Positions 1-9,215 are shown, numbered from the stretch's first letter. The stretch: DNA of 64,000 bases from Acidocella aromatica (GCF_014201825.1 NZ_JACHFJ010000008.1:60897-124896); one strand, 5' to 3'. Notes: generated from the sequence alone by a model not told the origin. Numbers and translations are program-made.

Positions 1-2
1 CG

Positions 3-209
3 GCGATTGGGCGCCGGTTGGGGCTGGCCAGAAGCACTGTGATTGAGCGGGGGCGGCGTTTAAGGGCCTCGGCACCTGTGAAATCACTTATGTTACCAAA
101 GCGTGACGATATGTTGGATGACCCGAACCGGCCGCCTCTGCCGGCGGGGCACCCTTTGACCTGGAGCTTGCTAACGGATGAACCATTCCCGGAAGGAGAC
201 GAAGCATGA
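3..209 (+). CDS. Partial helix-turn-helix protein, 3' end
   Basis: The frame is open from the window edge, so the gene begins to the left. The first visible residues read as the second half of a helix-turn-helix (IGRRLGLARSTVIERGRRL), similar in style to the recognition helix of GcrA-like or resolvase-like DNA-binding domains. The tail after it is proline-rich and acidic with no recognisable fold. Its stop overlaps the start of the next gene (ATGA), so the two are translationally coupled. It is probably a phage regulator or a DNA-binding subunit acting before packaging; the function is not identified. Confidence 0.55.
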   Translation, partial: AIGRRLGLARSTVIERGRRLRASAPVKSLMLPKRDDMLDDPNRPPLPAGHPLTWSLLTDEPFPEGDEA

Positions 210-613
210 CGGCGGAAGACCTTATCAGCCGATTGGAAGCGGCGGGCGCGACATTGCTGGCTTTACCCTCGCACGGGTATTCGACGCAGCTGCGGACGAT
301 GAAATTTGACGTGGTCCACACGGCACTAGAGGCTTATGGTTGGCAGAGCACCATGGTGCGCCCCGCCATGCCAAGTGCGGCTGATATCAGCCGCATGGAT
401 GAAGTTTTTGGATGGTTAACAATTATCCCTGAAACGAAATACGTACTGCGGCGGATTCTGGGGGCGCGGGCGCTGGTGCATCCGATTACCGGGCGGCATT
501 TGTTTCCATGGCGGCGGATCGCGACGATGCTGGGGGCGGATCATAAGTCGATCCAGCGCTGGCATACCCAAGGGATTGAACTGGTTTTGCAGGGGATAAA
601 CGAGCGGCGTTAA
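206..613 (+). CDS. DUF6362-like HTH protein, small-terminase position
   Basis: A 135-residue protein directly upstream of the large terminase. The C-terminal third contains a clear helix-turn-helix (WRRIATMLGADHKSIQRW), preceded by an aromatic-rich helical region (RMDEVFGWL). This layout resembles the DUF6362 family of phage proteins. Position and DNA-binding motif suggest either the small terminase subunit that recognises the packaging start or a late-gene regulator. It starts inside the stop of the preceding gene. The family assignment is from memory of its layout, so the role is inferred from synteny. Confidence 0.6.
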   Translation: MTAEDLISRLEAAGATLLALPSHGYSTQLRTMKFDVVHTALEAYGWQSTMVRPAMPSAADISRMDEVFGWLTIIPETKYVLRRILGARALVHPITGRHLFPWRRIATMLGADHKSIQRWHTQGIELVLQGINERR

Positions 614-724
614 TATTTTTACTAACATCATGTTATTTTTCTCTTGCCCACCTGCCCCAGTTTGACGTATACTCCTTGGCATACTGGTTCTACGGCTCAC
701 ACGGACGGGTTGGTAAATAGATTG

Positions 725-2086
725 ATGGCGGCGGGTGGGTTTCTGGAATTCGCCCGCCGGGCCATGGAGGCCAAGGGCCAGATGCCCGCCCGGCACCATG
801 AATTATTGATTGAGCATCTTCAGAGTGTTGCCGATGGGGGTTGCGACCGGCTGATGGTGCAGATGCCGCCAGGATCGGCGAAGTCGACCTATGGGTCGGT
901 GCTGTTTCCGGCGTATTTTCTGGCGGCAAAGCCTAGGGGGCAGGTGATTGCCGCGGCGCATACGGCGTCGCTCGCGAATCATTTCGGACGGCGTGTTAGA
1001 TCCTCTATTGAGGAAAATGGTGGTTGGCTTGGGGTTGCCATCAGCAAGGACAGCAAGGCGGCGTCGCGCTTCGCCTTGGATGGGGAAGGGGAATATTTCG
1101 CTGCCGGGGTGCGCGGGCCGATAACCGGGCGCAGGGCGGATCTGATCGTTATCGACGATCCGGTGAAGTCCTGGGCCGAGGCGGAAAGCCAAACGGCGCG
1201 GGATGCGCTGTTCGATTGGTACCGGGGCGAGTTGACCGCGCGGTTGAAGCCGGGCGGGCGGGTCGTGCTGATTATGACCCGGTGGCATGAGGATGATCTG
1301 GCGGGAAGGCTGCTGGCGGCCGAGGCTGGGTGGAAATGCCTGCGTCTGCCCGCACTGGCTGAGGTTGGGGATGAGCTGGGCCGCGCGCCGGGGGAGGCGC
1401 TGTGGCCGGAATGGCAGGGACGAGAGGATATCGAGCGGCGGCGCCTTGAAGTGGGCGAGCGGGCGTTTGCGGCCATGTATCAGCAGGCGCCGCTACCGCC
1501 GGACGCGGCGTTTTTTAACACCGCGCGGGTGCGGATTGTGCCCGAGGCGCCGCCGCTGCGGCAGGTGATACGAGGATGGGATTTGGCTGCGACCCTGGCG
1601 GCATCTGGGCGCAGCCCGGACTATACGGTAGGGCTGAAGCTGGGCGTAACGGAGCAGAGCCTGCTGGTGGTGCTGGATGTGGTGCGGCTGCAGGCTGCAC
1701 CTGCCCAGGTGGAGGCGAAAATTGTGGAGATGGCGCGGCAGGATGGGCCGGGGACAGTGATTGCGCTGCCGCAGGATCCGGGACAGGCGGGGGCGGCGCA
1801 GATTGCGATGCTGACGCGCAGTCTGGCCGGATACAAGGTGGTGGCGAGCCCGGAGCGGGATGCCAAGACCATCCGCGCCATGCCGGCGGCCACACAAATG
1901 GATGGGGGGAATTTGGCCATGGTGGCCGCCCCCTGGAACGACGCGCTGCTGGCGGAGCTGCGGGCGTTTCCACATGCGGGCAAGGACGATCAGGTTGATG
2001 CGCTCTCCCGCGCGGTGAACACGCTGGCAACCACCATGGCAGGGGCGCCGGCGAGGCGGCTGCATCTGCCGCTGATGGCACGGTGA
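725..2086 (+). CDS. Phage terminase large subunit
   Basis: This is the ATPase and nuclease motor that cuts and pumps DNA into the prohead. A Walker A-type loop (MPPGSAKS) lies near residue 50 and Walker B (LIVIDDP) near residue 142. The C-terminal RNase H-like nuclease shows its acidic residues at RGWDLAA, at PQDPGQAG and in the terminal KDDQVDALSRA motif. I chose the ATG at 725 because the family-typical N-terminus (FLEFARRAM) begins there; TTG codons at 644 and 710 would extend it. About 450 residues is normal for the family. It is followed after 22 bases by the portal gene. Confidence 0.93.
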   Translation: MAAGGFLEFARRAMEAKGQMPARHHELLIEHLQSVADGGCDRLMVQMPPGSAKSTYGSVLFPAYFLAAKPRGQVIAAAHTASLANHFGRRVRSSIEENGGWLGVAISKDSKAASRFALDGEGEYFAAGVRGPITGRRADLIVIDDPVKSWAEAESQTARDALFDWYRGELTARLKPGGRVVLIMTRWHEDDLAGRLLAAEAGWKCLRLPALAEVGDELGRAPGEALWPEWQGREDIERRRLEVGERAFAAMYQQAPLPPDAAFFNTARVRIVPEAPPLRQVIRGWDLAATLAASGRSPDYTVGLKLGVTEQSLLVVLDVVRLQAAPAQVEAKIVEMARQDGPGTVIALPQDPGQAGAAQIAMLTRSLAGYKVVASPERDAKTIRAMPAATQMDGGNLAMVAAPWNDALLAELRAFPHAGKDDQVDALSRAVNTLATTMAGAPARRLHLPLMAR

Positions 2087-2108
2087 ATATCTAACCAAAG
2101 AGAACTGC

Positions 2109-3503
2109 ATGTTTGAAACGATTTGCGGCACGATCCAGGCGGATACGAGCCTGCCGGCGCGCGTGGCCAAGCTGGATATTCTGCGCCGTGTGCTGGATGG
2201 CACGCTGTATGACAATCTCCCTTACCAGTTCCACGAGGAACGGAACATGGCGGGAGAGTATATTCCGCTGCGGTTGCGCAGGCCCTCGGTGAAGTATGGG
2301 CTGTGCCGGGTGGTGGTGGAGGATTCCGTGGCGCTGCTGTTCAGCGCTGGGCATTTTCCGGCTGTGGATGCCGAGGATGCGGCGCTGGTGCGGTGCTTGC
2401 AGGATGTTATCGCGGAGTCTCGTCTCAATGAGGTGATGATTGATGCGGCGATCAGGGGTTCGGTTGGTTCGGTGGCGGTGCTGTTCCGCGTGCTGCAGGG
2501 GCGGGTGTTTTTCTCGGTGCTGGAGAGCCTGTATCTGACGCCGGTGTGGAGTGCGACCGCTCCTGACACGTTGGCGCAGGTGACGGAGCGCTACAAGGTG
2601 AGTGGTGCCGATCTTGTAGAGCAGGGCTATGAGGATATCGACGCGCAGGCGATGTACTGGTTCCAGCGCGCCTGGGATACCGAGGCGGAGACCTGGTATC
2701 TGCCCTGGGCGGTGAGCGATCCGCTCGGCGGGCCAGTGAAGGACGAACAGCGCAGCGTGGTGCATGGGCTGGGGTTTGTGCCGGTCGTGTGGATACGCAA
2801 TCTGCCGGGCGGGGATGGCGTGGACGGGGCGTGTACGTTCCGGGCGGCAATCGATACCAATATCGAGATAGATTACCAGCTGAGCCAAGCAGGGCGGGGG
2901 CTGAAATATAGTTCTGATCCGACGCTGCTGATCAAGGAACCGGCGACCAGCGATACGGAGATCGTGAAAGGTGCTGGTAACGCACTGGTGGTTTCCGAGA
3001 AGGGAGATGCGAAGTTGTTGGAGATTGGGGGCACGGCGGCGGAGGCGGTGATCTCTTATGTGCGGACGCTGCGGGAGTTCGCACTGGAGAGCGTGCACGG
3101 CAACCGGGCCAGTGCGGACAGGCTGACGGTGGCGCAATCCGGCCGGGCGCTGGAGTTGATGAACCAAGGGCTGATCTGGCTCGCGGATAATCTGCGTATC
3201 TCCTACGGCGATGGCGGTATTTTGCAGTTGCTGAAAATGGTGGTGCGGGCCTCGCGGAAATTTCCGCTGATGGTGATGGGCAATAGGGTGGTGCCGCTGG
3301 ATGAGGCGCAGCGGTTGAAGCTGCGCTGGCCGCGCTGGTACCCGCTCTCGGCCGATGACCGGCTGAAGGAGGCGCAGGCGGTTTCGGCGCTGGTGAATGC
3401 CGGGCAGCTCTCGCGCGAGACGGCGGTGAAGACCGTGGCCGCCGCGCATGGGATTACGGATGTGGAAGCGGAGTTGGATGCCATTGACCAGGATGCGCAA
3501 TGA
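2109..3503 (+). CDS. Phage portal protein
   Basis: A 464-residue protein between the large terminase and the scaffold, the usual slot of the dodecameric portal through which DNA enters the capsid. The sequence has the mixed helical and beta pattern of SPP1-gp6-like portals, including an acidic, tryptophan-rich middle region, a long helical segment near residues 320-400 (crown or stem) and a C-terminal helical region ending in acidic residues. No short signature motif exists for portals, so the call rests on size, position and general similarity. Its stop overlaps the scaffold start by four bases. Confidence 0.8.
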   Translation: MFETICGTIQADTSLPARVAKLDILRRVLDGTLYDNLPYQFHEERNMAGEYIPLRLRRPSVKYGLCRVVVEDSVALLFSAGHFPAVDAEDAALVRCLQDVIAESRLNEVMIDAAIRGSVGSVAVLFRVLQGRVFFSVLESLYLTPVWSATAPDTLAQVTERYKVSGADLVEQGYEDIDAQAMYWFQRAWDTEAETWYLPWAVSDPLGGPVKDEQRSVVHGLGFVPVVWIRNLPGGDGVDGACTFRAAIDTNIEIDYQLSQAGRGLKYSSDPTLLIKEPATSDTEIVKGAGNALVVSEKGDAKLLEIGGTAAEAVISYVRTLREFALESVHGNRASADRLTVAQSGRALELMNQGLIWLADNLRISYGDGGILQLLKMVVRASRKFPLMVMGNRVVPLDEAQRLKLRWPRWYPLSADDRLKEAQAVSALVNAGQLSRETAVKTVAAAHGITDVEAELDAIDQDAQ

Positions 3504-3889
3504 CTGATGAAAACGAGAACACCGAGGACTGGCGTGTACGCGCTGAAAGCGCCGAGGCGGCGCTGAGCCAGATGCAGGCACAAATGGCTGCGCGTGTGGC
3601 GCAGGCTGAGTTGAAGGCGGAAGCTGTACGGGCGGGGATGATCGACCTTGATGGGTTGAAGCTGATCGATGTGGCGTCGATCCGGTTGAACCAAAATGGC
3701 GAGGTTGAGGATGCGGCGAGCCTGCTCGTGCGGATGAAGCGGGAGAAGCCGTGGCTGTTTGGGACGGCGGTGTCGTCCTCGGCTGCGGCGACCCCGCCGA
3801 GGCCCGAGCCGCCGCGCTCGCGCCATGCCAATGAGCTGAGCCATGAAGAGTGGCTGAATGCTCGCGCGGCACTGATCCGCCGCCGCTGA
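3500..3889 (+). CDS. Phage scaffold-like protein (GP20 type)
   Basis: A 129-residue protein with a charged coiled-coil first half (residues 5-45) followed by the layout typical of phage GP20-type minor structural or scaffold proteins: DLDGLKLID, a G-EVEDAASLL stretch, then MKREKPWLF. The tail is Ala/Pro-rich and ends in an arginine-rich patch (LIRRR) that could bind the capsid protein. It lies just before the major capsid gene, where scaffolds are usually encoded, and its start overlaps the portal stop. The role is shaping the prohead during assembly. Confidence 0.75.
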   Translation: MTDENENTEDWRVRAESAEAALSQMQAQMAARVAQAELKAEAVRAGMIDLDGLKLIDVASIRLNQNGEVEDAASLLVRMKREKPWLFGTAVSSSAAATPPRPEPPRSRHANELSHEEWLNARAALIRRR

Positions 3890-3992
3890 GCGCGGCACCA
3901 GAATAATCGTTGCAATTTACGTCTTGTGTGCCGGCTGCGGGATGTCCGCTGGCTGGTGATAAGTCATGTTCAAGCAAGGGAATGAATAGAGG

Positions 3993-5315
3993 ATGGGTAT
4001 TCAGAATTTTCCGGCAGCACTTCAGCCGATCATTCAGCAGGGTTTTCTGGAGCGTGAGTTTGAGACGGCGCTGAAATCGCGTCTGGGTTATCGACTGATT
4101 GCTGATCGCGAGGAATTTGCTGTAGGCATTGGTGAGACGCTGACCAAGACCCGCGCTGGTTTGAAGCCGAGTGTCACCATTCCGCTGGCCGCCGCGAACA
4201 ATACCAATCTGGATAATGGTCTGACCTCCACCAACTGGGGCGTGGAGCAGTACACCATTTCGCTGAACTTCTATGCCGCGACGCAGGATCTGAACATGGT
4301 GACCAGCCGCGTGGGCATTGCCTCGCAGTTTTTGCAAAATGCCGCGATTAACGGTGAGCAGGCCGCGCGCAGCCTGGATGAGCTGGCCCGCAATGCGTTG
4401 TTTGCTCCGTATTTCGGCGGCAATACTCGTGTGAATACCACGATTTCCAGCGCTGGTGCGGCGGTTTCGGTTGACGATATCCGTGGTTTTCAGACGGTGT
4501 TTGTGAATGGGGTGCAGCAGGCTGTATCCTCCACTAATCCGCTGACCGTGACTGTGGGCTCGAACCTGTATGACGTTGTGGGCGTGACCCTGGATGCAAC
4601 CAATGTGTCCACCGCGCCAAATGGTATCTCGGGCCAGCTTCTGTTCTCGGGCAATGTGACCGTGGCCGACGGCACTGCTGGCAATGCCGTGCAGGCCGCT
4701 ACGGCCAGCGCCATTGTGCGCCCCGCGCAGCGCAATACCACCGCCGCGCTACAGGCCACCGATACGCTGAGCATGGCGAACCTGCTTGATGCCGTGGCGC
4801 TGCTGCGCCGTAATGCCGTGCCACTCGTGGATGGGCTGTATAATTGTTATCTTGATCCTGTCTCGGCCCGGCAACTTTTCTCCGACCCGGATTTCAAGCA
4901 GCTTTTCCAGGGTAGCACTGCGGCGAACCCGGTGTTCCGCCAGGGCATGGTGAGCGACTTCCTTGGTCTGCGCTTTATCACCACCACCGAGGCTTATGTG
5001 CAGAGCCATCCTGGCATCACGGGGCTGTATGTGCGCCGTCCTATTGTATGCGGCCAGGGAGCGCTGATCGAGGGCGATTTCGCTGGTATGGATTCGAGCG
5101 ATGTGGCGCCAAGGGACAGCCTGGTGCAGGTGATCGACGGTGTGGCCATGGTGACGCGCGAGCCGATCGACCGGCTGCAGCAGATTATCGCGCAGAGCTG
5201 GTATTGGATTGGCGGGTTCTGCGCGCCCTCGGACACCACAACCACGCCCAATACCGTGCCGACGGCGACCAACGCGAATTACAAGCGCGCCGTGATGATC
5301 GAGCATATCGGTTAA
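3993..5315 (+). CDS. Phage major capsid protein
   Basis: A 440-residue protein that should form the icosahedral shell. The N-terminus contains ATLTKTRAG-like and PLAAANNTN segments typical of HK97-fold capsid proteins of this phage group, with NLDNGLTSTNWGVEQY and YAATQDLNM in the expected E-loop and peripheral region. A beta-rich insertion (residues about 150-250) probably forms a surface domain. A 103-base gap upstream separates it from the scaffold and may hold its own promoter. An AGAGG Shine-Dalgarno sits just before the ATG. Position and composition make this confident. Confidence 0.85.
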   Translation: MGIQNFPAALQPIIQQGFLEREFETALKSRLGYRLIADREEFAVGIGETLTKTRAGLKPSVTIPLAAANNTNLDNGLTSTNWGVEQYTISLNFYAATQDLNMVTSRVGIASQFLQNAAINGEQAARSLDELARNALFAPYFGGNTRVNTTISSAGAAVSVDDIRGFQTVFVNGVQQAVSSTNPLTVTVGSNLYDVVGVTLDATNVSTAPNGISGQLLFSGNVTVADGTAGNAVQAATASAIVRPAQRNTTAALQATDTLSMANLLDAVALLRRNAVPLVDGLYNCYLDPVSARQLFSDPDFKQLFQGSTAANPVFRQGMVSDFLGLRFITTTEAYVQSHPGITGLYVRRPIVCGQGALIEGDFAGMDSSDVAPRDSLVQVIDGVAMVTREPIDRLQQIIAQSWYWIGGFCAPSDTTTTPNTVPTATNANYKRAVMIEHIG

Positions 5316-5327
5316 GGAGGGGCGCGC

Positions 5328-5636
5328 ATGTCGACTGGTGCTAACCAGCCTTTTCGACCGGCGGGGACGGTGGCGGCTTCGGCCTCCACCACCGTTGCCA
5401 ATGTGGCGCTGGCGGGCGGCGGTGCTGCCGTGCTGGTGTACAACTCCTCCGCCACCACCGCGTTCTTCCGCCTTGGCGCTGCGACGGGCCTGACCGCCAC
5501 CACCTCTGACACCCCGGTACCGCCCGGAGCAAGGATGCTGGTGGATGCGGGGCCGTTTGTACGCAATGCCGCCGTGGTGCTGAGCGCCGGGACCGGCACT
5601 GTGTACTTTACCCTTGGCGACGGGGATACGTACTGA
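5328..5636 (+). CDS. Small beta-rich virion protein, possible capsid decoration
   Basis: A 102-residue Ala/Thr/Val-rich protein immediately after the major capsid gene, preceded by AAGGAGGGG. The alternation of small and hydrophobic residues (AAVLVYNSSATTAFFRLG, VVLSAGTGTVYFTLG) points to an all-beta fold. Genes in this slot often encode capsid decoration or stabilisation proteins, or head fibres. It has no catalytic motif, signal peptide or membrane segment. The role is inferred from position only. Its stop abuts the next start codon. Confidence 0.5.
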   Translation: MSTGANQPFRPAGTVAASASTTVANVALAGGGAAVLVYNSSATTAFFRLGAATGLTATTSDTPVPPGARMLVDAGPFVRNAAVVLSAGTGTVYFTLGDGDTY

Positions 5637-6032
5637 ATGTCCGGCTCCATGGTGAGCGGATTCAGTGATGGTCAGAAGGTGCAGGTCCGCCGATATTGCG
5701 GGTATCCGGCCTATGGCGCCGGAGCGGAGGGGTTTAGCTCTTGGCGGTTCTTCCAGGCCTATGGGACGCTGGAATACCGGCTGAATAATCTGGCTCCGGC
5801 GGAGGTGGCCGTGACGTTGCAATATGTCTCCACGTTGGAGACGATTGAGGCGGCGATTCCACGGATCTCGGAAAACCTGGACACCGAGAGTGCCGCGGCG
5901 TGGACGCATAACGCCGATGAGCTGAAGGACCGCGAGGCGCTGTTCGACAGTTGGCGGCGGCGGTTGTGCGGGTTTCTGGGAGTGCCGCCGGGCCCGGCCT
6001 TGGGCCAGGCCGGGGTGGCGCTGGTGGTGTGA
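5637..6032 (+). CDS. Unrecognised head-tail completion protein
   Basis: A 131-residue soluble protein lying between the capsid and sheath genes. It is rich in tyrosine and tryptophan in the first half (WRFFQAYGTLEYRL) and in acidic and arginine residues in the second (DELKDREALFDSWRRRL). I do not recognise a family. By position it could be a head-tail adaptor or head completion protein. It starts directly at the stop of the previous gene and is followed after two bases by the next gene, so the block is one transcription unit. Confidence 0.5.
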   Translation: MSGSMVSGFSDGQKVQVRRYCGYPAYGAGAEGFSSWRFFQAYGTLEYRLNNLAPAEVAVTLQYVSTLETIEAAIPRISENLDTESAAAWTHNADELKDREALFDSWRRRLCGFLGVPPGPALGQAGVALVV

Positions 6033-6034
6033 GC

Positions 6035-6679
6035 ATGGATGGGGTGAAGCTGGCCGACCGTCTGGCCTATGGGGCGGGGTGTGCCGCGCGGCGCGTGGGC
6101 TTTGTGCATGACGCGTTCCGCCCCGATGGGCCGGAGGCGCCACTTGAGCCGGCCAAGCGCTTTTTGCGCTTGAGTGTGGCTTATGCGCTGCTCGGTGGTT
6201 CTATGACCGCGCCAAGCGGCTTTGCGGAACCGTTCCGGCAGGCCTGGGCGGATTGGAGCTATCTCCGGCCTGGTGATTATCTGGCTGGGCCGGAGGGGGT
6301 GGCGTTTGTGGCGGTGGTAGAGCCGCCTAAGCCGATGCTGGTGGTGATGACTAATGCCGTTGTCACGCTGGCGCGGACATCCGCGCCGGTACTGGCGGGA
6401 TTAAATCCTTATGGTGCATCGATACGCACGACCGAGACCGTTCTGGTGCGGGGGTTTCCGGCCAGTCTGCTGGTGGGCGGGAGCGCTGACCGTGCCAAGA
6501 CCGGGTTGCCAGACGATGCAAGGTTGCCGGGTTTTACCGCCATGCTGCCGGTTGTTGCTGGCGTGCAGCCGAGTGTTGACGATGTGTTGATGGATGAGAC
6601 GGGCGGGCGCTTCGTGCTGACGGCGGTTGAGACTGTTGGTGCGGTGTGGCGGCTGTCTCTGGTGCAGGCGGTAAGCTGA
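6035..6679 (+). CDS. Unrecognised structural protein, head-tail region
   Basis: A 214-residue protein in the head-tail completion block. The longer open frame beginning at 5951 overlaps the upstream gene and has a Gly/Ala-rich translation typical of out-of-frame reading, so I chose the ATG at 6035, two bases after the preceding stop. The N-terminus is helical (KLADRLAYGAG), the rest looks beta-rich with repeated VLVRG and VLTAVETVG strands. Possible roles are a neck or tail-completion protein. No family is recognised with confidence. Confidence 0.5.
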   Translation: MDGVKLADRLAYGAGCAARRVGFVHDAFRPDGPEAPLEPAKRFLRLSVAYALLGGSMTAPSGFAEPFRQAWADWSYLRPGDYLAGPEGVAFVAVVEPPKPMLVVMTNAVVTLARTSAPVLAGLNPYGASIRTTETVLVRGFPASLLVGGSADRAKTGLPDDARLPGFTAMLPVVAGVQPSVDDVLMDETGGRFVLTAVETVGAVWRLSLVQAVS

Positions 6680-7509
6680 TGGCTGATCAGGCGGATGTGG
6701 AAAATGCGCTGGCAGCACTTGTGGCGAATGCGATTTATCCGAATGGGACGGGGGCGGCCAGTGTAACCGGGCAGGTGTGCAAGGTGTACCGGGGGTATCC
6801 GAACCCGTCGGCATTGGATGCGGATCTTGCTGCTGGGATCGTGCATGTTTCGGTGATGGCTGGTGATAGGCTGGTGCGGAATGTGACGCGGTATCCGCGC
6901 CAATGGCAGGTGGTGAAGCCGGTGAGCCAGGTGCTGAGTGTGATGGTGCAGGGAGTGTCCGCCACGTTCTCAGGCACATGTGCGGTGGGGCAGCTTGCCG
7001 GTGTGCTGGTGAATGAGCAGACGTTCTCCTACGCGGTGCAGGCGAGCGACAGCCCGGCGACAGTGGCGAGCAATCTGGCGGCGATGATCCGCGCCGCAGG
7101 ATGGATTGTGAACTATGCGGGGGCTGGATTGACCGTGCCGGGGGCGGATCGGTTCGCCGCGCGGGTGGTGGCCGGGGGCGGGGCGTTGCAGGAAATCCGG
7201 CGCCAGGTGCAGGACTTTAAGGTGACAATGTGGTGCCCGAGTCCGATGGTGCGGGATGAGATTGCGCCTGTCATTGATGAGGCTTTGACGGCGGTGAAAT
7301 TTATGCCGCTGGCAGATGGCTCAGCCGGGCACATGGTTTTTGCCGGAACCGCCACGCAGGATGGTGGTGCGGAGACAAGCCTGTTCCGGCGTGAGCTGGT
7401 TTGGGCGGTGGAGTATCCGACCACGCTGGCGCAGATGGCGCCAGCGATGTTGTTCGGGACGGTGACAGCGATGGCCGATGCGGTGGTACTCGGCGATTTT
7501 CAGAGTTGA
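6679..7509 (+). CDS. Unrecognised tail-completion-like protein
   Basis: A 276-residue protein whose ATG shares one base with the stop of the preceding gene (TGATG). The C-terminal half carries an aromatic, charged stretch (VTMWCPSPMVRDEI) followed by a helix, as in tail terminator or neck proteins of contractile phages. The middle looks like a beta domain insertion (residues about 100-170). Position just before the sheath supports a tail-terminator role, but the assignment is by synteny only. Confidence 0.5.
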   Translation: MADQADVENALAALVANAIYPNGTGAASVTGQVCKVYRGYPNPSALDADLAAGIVHVSVMAGDRLVRNVTRYPRQWQVVKPVSQVLSVMVQGVSATFSGTCAVGQLAGVLVNEQTFSYAVQASDSPATVASNLAAMIRAAGWIVNYAGAGLTVPGADRFAARVVAGGGALQEIRRQVQDFKVTMWCPSPMVRDEIAPVIDEALTAVKFMPLADGSAGHMVFAGTATQDGGAETSLFRRELVWAVEYPTTLAQMAPAMLFGTVTAMADAVVLGDFQS

Positions 7510-7517
7510 GGAAAAAC

Positions 7518-7658
7518 ATGACATTTCATTTGGTGGTGCTGAAGCCGTTTGACGGTTACCAGCGGGGTGAGCTGATTACCAATACGGCGACGGTGGAGAA
7601 GATTCTTGCCGGGTCGCAGGCGAGTTTCGTTGTGCGCGTGATGGCGAAGGAGGGCTGA
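7518..7658 (+). CDS. Small phage protein before sheath gene
   Basis: A 46-residue protein with ATG at 7518 and a good Shine-Dalgarno (GAGG) eight bases upstream. The longer frame open from 7401 overlaps the upstream gene out of frame and is not credible as coding. The protein reads as a small beta fold (FHLVVLKPFDGYQRGELI) resembling short tail-associated proteins often found directly upstream of sheath genes. No function is known. Confidence 0.6.
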   Translation: MTFHLVVLKPFDGYQRGELITNTATVEKILAGSQASFVVRVMAKEG

Positions 7659-7661
7659 GCC

Positions 7662-9215
7662 ATGCCGATTGTGCAGCAAGGGGCACTGAATACCACAGCG
7701 CTGATTGTTCCTGATCTTTATGTGCAGATCGTGCCGCCGCAGTCGCTGCTGTTGAATGGTGTGCAGACCGATGTCGTCGGTGTGGTCGGTACGGCAAGCT
7801 GGGGGCCGGTAGGTGAGCCGACCATCATTGGCAGCATGAGCGATTATGCAACGAGCTTCGGCCCCATTGCGGCGCGAAAATACGATATGGGCACGCAGGT
7901 GGCGGCTGCGGTGCAGCAAGGGGCTGGGAATTTCCGTTGCGTTCGGGTGACGGATGGGACCGATACCGCAGCTTCGCTGAGCGTGCTGGGGGCGATCACC
8001 TTTACGGCTATGTATACCGGCAGCATGGGAAACCAGCTGCAGCTGACAGTCTCGCCCGGTTCGGCCGCGAGCAGCTGGCGCCTGACCATTGCCATGCCTA
8101 GATTGAGCCCGGAGGTTTTTGACAACATCACTGGCACGGGCCTCGCCTTCTGGAAAAATCTGGCCAACGCCGTGAATAATGGTAATAGCGCGCTGCGCGG
8201 ACCGTCGCAGCTGGTGGTGGCGACGACACTGGGTGGTGCTGCAACCCCGCTGACGGGGGTGTTCCAGTTCGCTGCGGGTAATCCGGGCCTGGATGGTGCG
8301 ACAGGTGTGAATGCCGCGATGCTGGTGGGCAGTGACACTTTGCCGCGCCAGGGTATGTATGCGCTGCGGGGGCAGGGGTGTGCCATTGGCCTGCTGGCGG
8401 ACGCTGATGATTCGACGCAGTGGAGCGTACAGGCGGCGTTTGGCCTGAGCGAGAGCGTCTATATGATCCTGACCGGCCCGGCGGGCGATAATATCGTGAA
8501 TGCCGTGACGATGAAGGCGGAAGCCGGGGTCGACTGCTATGCGGCCAAGCTGATGTTCGGCGATTGGGTGTACTGGTACGACCAAGCCAATGCGATGACG
8601 CGCCTTGTCTCGCCACAGGGTTTTGTGGCTGGGCGTTTGGCGAATCTCTCGCCGGAGCAGTCCTCGCTGAACAAGCCTCTTTATGGCGTGATCGGCACGC
8701 AGAAATCCGGTCAGCCGGGGGGAAGAACGGCGACGACTTATTCCAGCGCCGATCTTGGCGTTTTGCTAGGGGCCGGGATCGACGTGATCGCCAATCCGCA
8801 GCCTGGTGGCAACTATTGGGGCGTGCGCGGGGGGCATAATTCATCGTCCAACGCGACGGTGAATGGCGATAACTATACGCGCTTGACCAACTATATCTCC
8901 ATCACGCTGGCGGCGGGTATGGGGGTGTATGTTGGACAAGTGGTCAATGACACATTGTTCCAGAATATCCGCTCCACGCTTATGGCATTCCTGAATGGCC
9001 TGCTCTCGCAAGGTTTGCTGGGCAGCACTGATGGCAGCCCGCCGTTTGCGGTGGTGTGCGATACTAGTAACAATCCCGCCAGCCGCACGGCGCTGGGATA
9101 TGTACAGGCGGATGTGCAGGTGCGCTACCAGGCGATCAACGAAAAATTCATCGTGAATGTTCAGGGCGGGCAGACGGTGCAGGTGAGCGTGCAAACCGTT
9201 TCCACCACCAACTGA
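7662..9215 (+). CDS. Tail sheath protein
   Basis: A 517-residue contractile sheath subunit. The N-terminus shows the typical sheath start, with VVGVVGTASWGPVGEP followed by a TSFGP segment, and the C-terminal half carries the conserved fold around SADLGVLLGAGIDVI and GGNYWGVRGGHNSS, ending in a domain that interlocks neighbouring subunits. Together with the tube gene 17 bases downstream it establishes a contractile tail. Length and position match P2 FI-type and Mu-type sheaths. Confidence 0.93.
   Translation: MPIVQQGALNTTALIVPDLYVQIVPPQSLLLNGVQTDVVGVVGTASWGPVGEPTIIGSMSDYATSFGPIAARKYDMGTQVAAAVQQGAGNFRCVRVTDGTDTAASLSVLGAITFTAMYTGSMGNQLQLTVSPGSAASSWRLTIAMPRLSPEVFDNITGTGLAFWKNLANAVNNGNSALRGPSQLVVATTLGGAATPLTGVFQFAAGNPGLDGATGVNAAMLVGSDTLPRQGMYALRGQGCAIGLLADADDSTQWSVQAAFGLSESVYMILTGPAGDNIVNAVTMKAEAGVDCYAAKLMFGDWVYWYDQANAMTRLVSPQGFVAGRLANLSPEQSSLNKPLYGVIGTQKSGQPGGRTATTYSSADLGVLLGAGIDVIANPQPGGNYWGVRGGHNSSSNATVNGDNYTRLTNYISITLAAGMGVYVGQVVNDTLFQNIRSTLMAFLNGLLSQGLLGSTDGSPPFAVVCDTSNNPASRTALGYVQADVQVRYQAINEKFIVNVQGGQTVQVSVQTVSTTN

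Noticed and set aside
662..690. Promoter before the terminase gene (TTGACG and CATACT)
   Set aside because: The spacing between the two boxes is about 13 bases, too short for a standard promoter, and no better -10 was found.
2091..4337. A 748-codon open frame on the minus strand across portal and capsid genes
   Set aside because: It is antisense to clearly real phage genes, Arg/His/Pro-rich as expected for out-of-frame high-GC DNA, and has no ribosome site or family resemblance.
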